49,032 bases of DNA, taken from the NCBI GenBank assembly GCA_013002405.1, contig JABDKA010000226.1, positions 1 to 49,032 of the forward strand, given 5' to 3'. Made by a program: the position numbers and the translations under genes. This document shows, in pieces, positions 23,832-30,196 of the stretch (position 1 is the first letter of the stretch; each line of letters starts with the position of its first letter). The DNA is from Sulfitobacter sp. Its GTDB lineage: Bacteria > Pseudomonadota > Alphaproteobacteria > Rhodobacterales > Rhodobacteraceae. The notes under the pieces are model-generated. The model was given only the letters and a program-made list of their open reading frames with translations, was not told the origin of the DNA and made no database searches.

Positions 23832-24671
23832 ATGAGCCTCAAGACACTGCTTGTTTGTCTTACCACGGCAGAGCACGCCGATACGCTCTTGAAATTCGCC
23901 GTGCCCCTGGCGAAGGCACATGGCGCTCATCTGACCGGTCTGCACACGATCGAGGCGCTTCTGGTCTACCCCGGTATTGCGATGCACGTGCCCGGCCCTG
24001 CCTTTGCCGCCTTCAACGAAAGCCAGAAGAAAGAGGCCGCGGCCATCCGTGGGATTTTCCAGAAGCACACCGAAGGTGAGAGCTTTGCCAGCGAATTCCG
24101 GCTGATCCGCGCCGAGGCGGTATCGGCCAACGAAAGGATGATCGAAAGTGCGCGCGCGGCGGACCTTGTCATCATGGCGCAGGAGGACCGCGAGGCCGAC
24201 CGCTACGATCAGCGCAAGGCACAGGTAAATATGATCCGCGAAAGCGGTCGGCCGGTGATCGTTGTCCCGCTTGACTACGACGGGCCGCCGCCCGGCGCAA
24301 ATATCCTGGTCGGCTGGAGCGACACGCGCGAAGCCGCCCGCGCCGCCCACGATATGCTGAGCATTGCGAAACCGGGGGCGGACGTCACGGTCCTGCGCGT
24401 GGGACACGCGCCCGCGGATACATTGAAAGATTCAGACGGCATCGATGAGGTGGAGTCGCTGACGCGGCAAGGCCTGAAAGTCACGCTTGAGCATCGCGAG
24501 CCCAAAGGGCAGCAGGTGGCAGAGATCCTTTGCCAGGCCGCTTTCGAAAAGGGTGCCGATCTGATCGTGACGGGCGCCTTCGGTCATTCGAAGGTCTATG
24601 ATTTCGTGATCGGTGCCACTACCCATACCCTTCTGAAAGAAGCGCAGATCCCGGTGCTTTTCAGCAAGTGA
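23832..24671 (+). CDS. Universal stress protein, tandem UspA domains
   Basis: A 279-residue protein with two UspA-type domains (about 3-145 and 155-278). The second ends with the nucleotide-binding motif G-x2-G-x9-G (GAFGHSKVYDFVIGATT), while the first has only a degenerate form (MAQEDREADRYD). Usp proteins help cells survive energy stress and stasis, and many bind ATP or AMP. AGAAGGAAG precedes the ATG. It is 64 nt downstream of the Hsp20 gene and probably shares its FNR-type promoter. Its last 11 bases overlap the convergent endonuclease-like gene. Confidence 0.9.
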   Translation: MSLKTLLVCLTTAEHADTLLKFAVPLAKAHGAHLTGLHTIEALLVYPGIAMHVPGPAFAAFNESQKKEAAAIRGIFQKHTEGESFASEFRLIRAEAVSANERMIESARAADLVIMAQEDREADRYDQRKAQVNMIRESGRPVIVVPLDYDGPPPGANILVGWSDTREAARAAHDMLSIAKPGADVTVLRVGHAPADTLKDSDGIDEVESLTRQGLKVTLEHREPKGQQVAEILCQAAFEKGADLIVTGAFGHSKVYDFVIGATTHTLLKEAQIPVLFSK

Positions 24672-25362
24672 CCCCTGCGGGAAGGGCAATATCCGTCCAG
24701 ATGGGCAGGTGATCCGACGCCCGCCGGGCGAGCGCACCTTCATCCACACCGCCATCGTGCAACTCCAGCCCGCGGCTCAGCGCCACCCGGTCCAGGGCCG
24801 CCACAGGACGGCGCGCGTGAAAGGAATGACCGGGGGCGTGGGTCTGGAAACGCTGCTCCAGTGGCTCCAATCCGCGATCTTCCGACCATTCGTTGAAATC
24901 TCCGGCGATGGCGACGTGCGCATTCTCGGACACCCGCTCAATCACCCTCTCAAGCTGATCGCGACGGTCCTTGCGGCGCAGGCCCAAGTGCGCGGCCACA
25001 ATGGTCAGTCCACCTGAAAGGTGCACACCGACAGCTCCGCGCGGTTCCAAACCAGGCAGATCAATCTGGTCGATTCCCTCCACCTTGAGCCCCTTGCGCA
25101 CCAGAATGGCATTGCCGTGAAAGCCAAGGCTGATACCATTGCGGGACACGGGCACCAGATCGAAATCGGTGCCTTTTTCGATCATCTTCCTCGGAATCGC
25201 GGGCCGACGCTGACCCAGGCGGCGGTCGGCCTCCTGCAGAACCACGAGGTCCGCGTCCAAGCCATTTATGACATCCAGCGTCCGCCCCGGGCGGCGTTTC
25301 TGGTCCAAACCGCGGGCTTTCCGGATATTGTAGCTGGCAAGACGAATGACGCTTTGAGACAT
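24661..25362 (-). CDS. Endonuclease/exonuclease/phosphatase family protein
   Basis: A 233-residue metal-dependent phosphoesterase. Motifs in order are LASYNIRKA (metal-binding Asn near residue 11), LQEADRR (catalytic Glu), AHLGLR, IAGDFNEW (Asp and Asn) and the C-terminal ASDHLP (catalytic His). The family cuts phosphodiester bonds in nucleic acids, lipids or inositol phosphates, and the substrate here is not indicated. ATG 25362 is chosen because SQSVIRLASYNIR starts the fold there, although its ribosome-binding site is weak. It is divergent from the YjdF-like gene by 56 bp and overlaps the universal stress gene at its end. Confidence 0.85.
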   Translation of the reverse strand: MSQSVIRLASYNIRKARGLDQKRRPGRTLDVINGLDADLVVLQEADRRLGQRRPAIPRKMIEKGTDFDLVPVSRNGISLGFHGNAILVRKGLKVEGIDQIDLPGLEPRGAVGVHLSGGLTIVAAHLGLRRKDRRDQLERVIERVSENAHVAIAGDFNEWSEDRGLEPLEQRFQTHAPGHSFHARRPVAALDRVALSRGLELHDGGVDEGALARRASDHLPIWTDIALPAGVTC

Positions 25363-25418
25363 AATGCCTATATAGGAATGACAGAGACCATTTTGAACGG
25401 CAAGAGCCCCCACAAACG

Positions 25419-26072
25419 ATGAATATCTTCAAGGATACAAGTCCCCTCATACTTACCATCTGGGCATCGCTCCTGGTGGCTGTGCTGGTCGCGCTGGCGC
25501 TGGGGCGCTGGTCGCTGGCCTTTGTCAGCCTTGCCACGCTCGTCTTGGCGCTGGTCCCCCCTGCCCTTGCTTTCCGTTACTCATTACGCCTGCCGGTTCC
25601 CTTTCTGCTGGCGACGACCCTGTTTGTTTTTGCCTCGATCTTTCTTGGTGAAGCTTTCAACTTTTACGAGCGTCTCTGGTGGTGGGATCTTTTCCTTCAC
25701 GGCTCTTCGGCCATCGGGTTCGGCCTGCTGGGGTTCCTGTTTGTCTTCATGCTTTTCGAGGGGGATCGGTTTGCGGCCCCCCCGTCGGCCATCGCCTTCA
25801 TCACATTCTGCACGGGTGTTACTGTCGGCAGTGTCTGGGAAATTTTCGAATTCACGATGGATGTCAGCTTCGGCCTCAATATGCAGAAATCGGGCCATTT
25901 GGATACGATGGGCGATCTGATTATCGACGCCGTTGGAAGCGGCATCGCGAGCCTGACCGGATACCTCTACCTCAAAAGAAACTCAGCAGGCCCCCTGGGC
26001 CATGCCATCTCGCAGTTCGTTTCCCTGAACCGTCGCCTTTACGAGAAATCGAGACACCGGCTGAAGAAATAG
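25419..26072 (+). CDS. DUF2238 (YjdF-like) membrane protein
   Basis: A 217-residue protein with six likely membrane helices. It has the DUF2238 hallmarks: a NFYERLWWWDLFLHGSSA segment before helix 4, a conserved E in VWEIFEF, and a LDTMGDLIIDAVGS segment. The histidine and acidic residues lie in or near membrane helices, suggesting a buried polar site, but the function is unknown. It is not linked to a box of its own; it lies between the stress-protein and CbpM genes. The ribosome-binding site is poor. Confidence 0.7.
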   Translation: MNIFKDTSPLILTIWASLLVAVLVALALGRWSLAFVSLATLVLALVPPALAFRYSLRLPVPFLLATTLFVFASIFLGEAFNFYERLWWWDLFLHGSSAIGFGLLGFLFVFMLFEGDRFAAPPSAIAFITFCTGVTVGSVWEIFEFTMDVSFGLNMQKSGHLDTMGDLIIDAVGSGIASLTGYLYLKRNSAGPLGHAISQFVSLNRRLYEKSRHRLKK

Positions 26073-26079
26073 CGCCCCC

Positions 26080-26379
26080 TTAATAGACGTCCGTTCGGGC
26101 AAGGCGCCGCAGGATACGCTCCCGCTCCTCGAGCAGGTCCAGCACCATGGCCACGCCGGGTGTGTTGATCCCATGATCGCGGTTCAGTCGACGTGCTTTC
26201 TTGGCCCGGCTGATGGTGGTCCCGGCGAACTGCCAGTTCTCAGCCGAACTTCCCCTGGGCTTGAGCACGCCGTGCTCAACCAGTTCAATGACCCAGCTTT
26301 CGTCGGCCTCACAGAAGCGGCACAGGGCCTTGAGGGTCAGGGCCTCAACGGGTTGTCGGCGCAATGTCGCTTTTTTCAT
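26080..26379 (-). CDS. cbpM: Chaperone modulator CbpM
   Basis: A 99-residue MerR-like winged-helix protein of the CbpM family. Features are LCRFCEADESWVIELVEHGVLKP at the N-terminal half, W.F....I.RA..A.RL in the middle and a leucine-rich C-terminal helix (VLDLLEERERILRRL). CbpM normally inhibits the DnaJ-like CbpA encoded beside it by binding its J domain. No cbpA is present on either side, which is unusual. It is preceded by a short coupled ORF and an FNR-type box, and is probably induced at low oxygen like the other boxed genes. Confidence 0.8.
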   Translation of the reverse strand: MKKATLRRQPVEALTLKALCRFCEADESWVIELVEHGVLKPRGSSAENWQFAGTTISRAKKARRLNRDHGINTPGVAMVLDLLEERERILRRLARTDVY

Positions 26380-26474
26380 GCTGCAACTCCGCTCTTTTCA
26401 GCTGGCGCAGATCGGATAGGAGGCGTGAAACCGCTGCTCACAAGGTCCGCTGACGGAACATCAACCAAAAACAC
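26376..26474 (-). CDS. Possible 32-residue small ORF coupled to cbpM
   Basis: A GTG at 26474 with GAAGG seven bases upstream opens a 32-codon frame. Its TGA (26378-26376) overlaps the cbpM ATG at 26379-26377 (ATGA). The predicted transcription start from the FNR-type promoter is about 22 nt before the GTG, so a leader of normal length would place this frame first on the mRNA. The peptide starts with a hydrophobic VFLVDV and is rich in Ser, Pro and Ala later; it has no recognised family. It could be a leader peptide, a small protein or chance. Confidence 0.35.
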   Translation of the reverse strand: MFLVDVPSADLVSSGFTPPIRSAPAEKSGVAA

Positions 26475-26503
26475 ACCTCTGCCTTCGATTTGCGCATAGG
26501 CGC

Positions 26504-26544
26504 ATCTTAGGCAGGCGGCAAAGGCTTTGCTTGATCTAGATCAG
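26504..26544 (-). promoter_or_regulatory. FNR/FixK-type promoter for cbpM
   Basis: TTGATCTAGATCAG (26531-26544) is one base away from a perfect palindrome. On the minus strand TAAGAT at 26509-26504 forms a good -10, 21 nt from the box. The predicted transcript starts about 117 nt before cbpM, leaving room for the short coupled ORF. Confidence 0.7.
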
Positions 26545-26570
26545 TTTGGGGTGCGGGGCGAAGTGCCCGG

Positions 26571-27128
26571 TCAGTAAAACCCGATCTCCCTGACATCGAT
26601 CCGCGCATCGTGGTCCCGTCCGTAGGCAACCACGGCGACGGACTTCAGGCTGCGCGCTCTGGGGGTCGCGCGCAACATGCGGCCCGATGGTTCAAAGGCA
26701 CCGAAGGGCAGACGTATCTCTGTCCAGTCGCCGGTGACCTCGAAACCGGCCTGGTAGTATTGCCAGGGCAGTATCGTTCCAAACGTCCGCAAATGCACGA
26801 AGTAGCGTTGGTCATTGCCGCGCACGACCAGGCGAAGGCCTTTTGCGTTGGCCTCAGGGGCCGCGCTCAATTCCCGCCGCATCTGAATGAAACCGCCGTT
26901 GTTCGCGGTGCTGACGGTGCCCGTCATTCGGGCAAAAGCCGCGCCTTCTTCCCGCAAAAAGGCCACCCGCCCGTCGGACACGCCACCCATCACGGTGTCC
27001 GTGAAAAAGCGCCACCTGGTTTCAGGCAGGTTCTGAAAAGTCTCGGTCATCTTGTTTTCCGCGCTCAACGGATGGGCCAGGGTGGCCAACAACGCGGCCA
27101 AGGTAAGAAAGCGTCGAATCGATTTCAT
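26571..27128 (-). CDS. Exported CIA30-family protein
   Basis: A 185-residue protein with a signal peptide (MKSIRR, hydrophobic core to about residue 20, cleavage near LSA-EN) followed by a CIA30 domain: WRFFTDTVMGGVSDGRV, the GFIQMRRE strand, LRLVVRGNDQRYFVHLRT and W.EIRLPF..F.P.GR. CIA30/NDUFAF1 is a mitochondrial complex I assembly factor with a galactose-binding-like fold. The bacterial copy is exported and its role is unknown. It reads away from the potassium-channel gene and lies behind the FNR box of cbpM but has no box of its own. Confidence 0.82.
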   Translation of the reverse strand: MKSIRRFLTLAALLATLAHPLSAENKMTETFQNLPETRWRFFTDTVMGGVSDGRVAFLREEGAAFARMTGTVSTANNGGFIQMRRELSAAPEANAKGLRLVVRGNDQRYFVHLRTFGTILPWQYYQAGFEVTGDWTEIRLPFGAFEPSGRMLRATPRARSLKSVAVVAYGRDHDARIDVREIGFY

Positions 27129-27144
27129 AGATTTCTCTTGTATG

Positions 27145-27209
27145 AGGCAGGCATCATCGCCGCCCTTTCATTGCAGATAGGCTCTTCTGTCGCGTCTGCG
27201 AGCCTGCCT
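27145..27209 (+). other. Nested inverted repeats in the CIA30/channel intergenic region
   Basis: AGGCAGGC (27145-27152) pairs perfectly with GCCTGCCT (27202-27209). A second helix, AGGCTC (27179-27184) with GAGCCT (27200-27205), uses some of the same bases, so the two are mutually exclusive. This might be an RNA switch in the channel leader or chance pairing in GC-rich DNA. Confidence 0.25.
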
Positions 27210-27276
27210 TTCCAGAAGTGTGGCCTTGCGGTTGATGTTGCAGGAAGCCCCAATTGCTCAGTAGTGTGAAACCAAG

Positions 27277-27711
27277 ATGTTTGATCAATTGCTGCTTGGT
27301 TCCACGATAACGTTCATCTCGCTCGTTGGTGGGGCGGTCATGTGGTGGTTCCTTAATGAGCTGATCCTGTGGATTGAGCCCTGGCTGCGGCGGCCGCCCT
27401 ATCCGGTGAAATCCTTTGTCGTGATCATGATGGTCGTCTTGTCGACCATGTGCATGATGACCTTCGGCGTCTGGCTCTGGGCGCTGGTTTTCAAGCAGAT
27501 GTCCGTATTCGGCACCCTTGAAGAGGCGGTCTATTATTCGCTCGTGGCCTACACAACGCTTGGACTGGGGGATGTCGTGGTGCCCCAGGAACAGCGGCTG
27601 TTAGGCGGCATGACCGGGGCGAACGGGTTCCTGATGTTCGGCCTGATGACCGCCATGTTGACGGACACGCTGCGGCACGTGCGGCGTGTTCAGCGCAATC
27701 TGCTGGATTGA
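27277..27711 (+). CDS. Two-helix potassium channel family protein
   Basis: A 144-residue ion channel of the Ion_trans_2 type: a first helix (about 8-32), a second (about 46-72), the pore helix YYSLVAYTT and selectivity filter TLGLGD (residues 94-99, compared with TVGYGD), then a further helix (about 112-130). No RCK or other regulatory domain is attached. Such short channels pass K+ and may set membrane potential. It sits near a Kef-type antiporter gene (28871), suggesting control of K+ and pH when energy is low. No FNR-type box was found before it. Confidence 0.82.
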   Translation: MFDQLLLGSTITFISLVGGAVMWWFLNELILWIEPWLRRPPYPVKSFVVIMMVVLSTMCMMTFGVWLWALVFKQMSVFGTLEEAVYYSLVAYTTLGLGDVVVPQEQRLLGGMTGANGFLMFGLMTAMLTDTLRHVRRVQRNLLD

Positions 27712-27831
27712 GGGTGTCCCTGCCCCTGAGCGCTGATGCAAGGCTGTGCGCCCTTTCAGGCTGCGCTTTGCGATGGCAAAAGGTCGTGGCGTCCCTGACA
27801 CCCCGGGCCGCAACAAATTGCGAGGATCGAC

Positions 27832-28761
27832 ATGAATGACTTTGCCACCGTTGGGGTTGTGGGCGGTGGCCTCATCGGGATGAGCTGGACCGCCCTCTTT
27901 CTGGCAAGAGGGCGCAGTGTCATCGTCCTCGATCCGGCTTCTGGGACCGAAGAACAGCTCCATTCCTTCCTCCGAAACGCCTGGCCCCATCTGACCGCCC
28001 TGGGCCTGACGGAAAGCGATGCAGCGTCGAAGCCCACGGTCACTACGGATTTCTCGGCACTCTCTAACGTGGATTTCGTGCAGGAAAATGGGCCTGAAAG
28101 GCTTGAGACCAAAAAGGACATCATCGCGCGGCTCGAGGCCGTCATTGGACAGGATGTGGTGATCGCCTCCAGCACATCCTCGCTCAAGGCCAGTGACATG
28201 CAGATCGGTGCACAGCACCCCGAGCGTATCCTTGTCGCCCACCCGATGAACCCGCCGCACCTTGTGCCGATGGTCGAACTGGTCGGCGGTCGAATTACAT
28301 CCGAAGAAACGCTGGTCACGGCAGAACAATTCTACGCCGCCATGCAGCGCGTCACGATCCGGGTAAAGCGGGAGGTGCCGGGCCATCTGGCGAACCGGCT
28401 GACCTCCGCGCTTTATCGTGAGGCGGTCCACCTTGTCGCCGAAGGGATCGCCGATGTGGCGGATATCGACAAGGCGGTGGCCTTTGGGCCGGGGATGCGT
28501 TGGGCGCTAATGGGACCACACCTCATCTATCACCTCGGCGGCGGGGAACAGGGCTATCGCGGCTATCTTGAACACCTTGGCCCAACACAGGAGGCGCGGT
28601 GGCAGAGCCTTGGCCATCCGACCCTGACCGAACCGCTCAAGGCCGCTTTGGTCGCAGGCGTGGAAGCGGAGATTGCGGCGCTGGATGCGGACACCCTTGT
28701 CGAAAGGCGCGACGCTGCCCTGGTTGAATTGATGAAACTGAAAAGGGCCAAGGGCCTCTGA
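27832..28761 (+). CDS. 3-hydroxyacyl-CoA dehydrogenase-like protein (carnitine / lambda-crystallin type)
   Basis: A 309-residue NAD-dependent dehydrogenase. The N-terminal Rossmann fold has VGVVGGGLIGMSWTALFL, the catalytic Ser/His region is STSSLKASDM ... AHPMNPPHLVPMVEL, and the C-terminal domain contains the PGHLANRLTSALYREAVHLV helix and the GPGMRWALMGP motif. That last motif fits the L-carnitine dehydrogenase / L-gulonate dehydrogenase (lambda-crystallin) branch rather than fatty-acid beta-oxidation enzymes. The substrate is not certain. GAGGAT lies before the ATG. It is alone between the channel and antiporter genes. Confidence 0.82.
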   Translation: MNDFATVGVVGGGLIGMSWTALFLARGRSVIVLDPASGTEEQLHSFLRNAWPHLTALGLTESDAASKPTVTTDFSALSNVDFVQENGPERLETKKDIIARLEAVIGQDVVIASSTSSLKASDMQIGAQHPERILVAHPMNPPHLVPMVELVGGRITSEETLVTAEQFYAAMQRVTIRVKREVPGHLANRLTSALYREAVHLVAEGIADVADIDKAVAFGPGMRWALMGPHLIYHLGGGEQGYRGYLEHLGPTQEARWQSLGHPTLTEPLKAALVAGVEAEIAALDADTLVERRDAALVELMKLKRAKGL

Positions 28762-28821
28762 GAGCCGGTCTTGCAAGGCTGCAAAGCGTAAGCCCAGCGC
28801 CTCGCGCTTTCTCACGCAGGT

Positions 28822-28863
28822 CTGATCAACATCAAGGTATGTGGTCCATTTCCCTGCCAGAGT
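28822..28863 (+). promoter_or_regulatory. FNR/FixK-type box before the antiporter gene
   Basis: CTGATCAACATCAA (28822-28835) has a single mismatch in its first half-site. At the class II distance the -10 is CAGAGT (28858-28863), which is weak. The predicted start of transcription is 28870, one base before the ATG at 28871, so the mRNA would be effectively leaderless. Confidence 0.55.
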
Positions 28864-28870
28864 CCGGCGT

Positions 28871-30031
28871 ATGGACATCTCGCATTTGCTGATCACCCTC
28901 GGGCTTCTTTTTCTGACGGGCCTTGCCGCCGACCAGTTGGGGCGCTTTACCCACCTGCCCCGGGTGACCATGCTGCTGCTCCTGGGTCTGATCGCCGGTG
29001 ACGCGGGTTTCGGACTTTTCAACGCGGAGGTTATTTCGTGGTTTGACACGGTCGCCATCGTGGCCCTGACCATGGTGGCCTTCCTTCTGGGCAGTTCCTT
29101 GTCGCGGTCGAACCTGGCGGCCCACGGGCGAGCAATCCTGGCGATATCACTTTCGGTCGTGGTGGTGACGGTGCTGTTGGTCGCCCTTGGGCTGATCGCT
29201 GCGGGATTGGAGCCCGGCATCGCGTTTCTCCTTGGGGCAATCGCGACGGCAACGGCACCGGCGGCGATTGCCGATGTCATCAGACAGACGGGACTTACCA
29301 ACCGTTTCACGGAGATGCTGAAAGGTATCGTCGCCATCGACGATGCTTGGGGGCTTCTGGCCTTCAGTCTTACGCTGGCGATGGTTTCCTCCACCGGTGG
29401 CGGCCATCTGCTCAATGGTGCGGCGATAGAGATTGGCGGCGCAATCCTTTTGGGGGGAATGGTGGGCCTGCCCGCCGCCTATCTGACCGGACGGATCGCA
29501 GCGGGCGAGCCACTGCAGGCAGAGGCGATCGGGATCGTTTTCCTCACCGCGGGTTTGGCGCTCTGGCTGAATGTGTCTTTCCTGATCGCGGGCATGACGG
29601 CGGGCGCCCTGATTGCCAATGTAGCACCGCATCATGACCGGGCCTTCCACGAGATTGAGCACGTGCAGTGGCCCTTCCTGATCCTCTTTTTCCTGCTCGC
29701 AGGGGCCTCGCTTGAGTTCGACAGGATCTGGCAGGTGGGCACGCTCTCCGTTGTCTTCATTTGTCTCAGGATCGTCTCACGGCTGGTTGGCGGCTGGATC
29801 GGCGCAGCCCTGGTGCGGGCCCCGAGGGAGGAAAGGATGTGGTACGGCCCGGCACTTTTGCCACAGGCCGGTGTTGCGGTGGGCATGGCGCTTGTCGCCG
29901 GTGAGGCACTGCCGGAATGGTCCTCCGCCATCATGGCGCTGACCCTGTCCGCAACGGTCATCTTCGAACTGATCGGCCCACCCATCACCTTCTATTGTAT
30001 CCGAAGGGTCACTCAACGATCCGGCCTTTAA
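28871..30031 (+). CDS. Kef/CPA2-type cation:proton antiporter
   Basis: A 386-residue integral membrane protein with about 12 helices. It carries family landmarks: LTGLAADQLGR, LPRVTMLLLLGLIAGD, the ALTMVAFLLGSSLS helix, and the ion-binding pair in GIVAIDDAWGLLAFS, the Asp-Asp motif used by CPA antiporters. There is no C-terminal TrkA-N domain as in full KefB/KefC, so it is a membrane-only form. ATG 28871 is supported by the start of the first helix; no Shine-Dalgarno sequence precedes it. An FNR-type box is 42 nt upstream. It may keep pH and K+ balance when respiration slows. Confidence 0.82.
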   Translation: MDISHLLITLGLLFLTGLAADQLGRFTHLPRVTMLLLLGLIAGDAGFGLFNAEVISWFDTVAIVALTMVAFLLGSSLSRSNLAAHGRAILAISLSVVVVTVLLVALGLIAAGLEPGIAFLLGAIATATAPAAIADVIRQTGLTNRFTEMLKGIVAIDDAWGLLAFSLTLAMVSSTGGGHLLNGAAIEIGGAILLGGMVGLPAAYLTGRIAAGEPLQAEAIGIVFLTAGLALWLNVSFLIAGMTAGALIANVAPHHDRAFHEIEHVQWPFLILFFLLAGASLEFDRIWQVGTLSVVFICLRIVSRLVGGWIGAALVRAPREERMWYGPALLPQAGVAVGMALVAGEALPEWSSAIMALTLSATVIFELIGPPITFYCIRRVTQRSGL

Positions 30032-30041
30032 CACACTGGGT

Positions 30042-30083
30042 TTGATTTAGGTCATGGAGACATCGGCAGTTCCGGGGCCTAAT
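30042..30083 (+). promoter_or_regulatory. FNR/FixK-type promoter for the Na/Pi transporter gene
   Basis: TTGATTTAGGTCAT (30042-30055) has a good first half-site and a poorer second (GTCAT). CCTAAT (30078-30083) lies 22 nt downstream as a candidate -10. The leader to ATG 30197 would be about 107 nt. This is the weakest of the paired box/-10 sites, apart from the antiporter. Confidence 0.5.
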
Positions 30084-30196
30084 GCCCTGGCAACGGATCG
30101 CGGGACGAAAGGTGTCCGGTTCTCGTGCCCTGACCAACCCAGAGAGCGGCCCTTTTTCAAACGACCCGGCAAATCGCGTTGCCCCAGGCGAAGACC

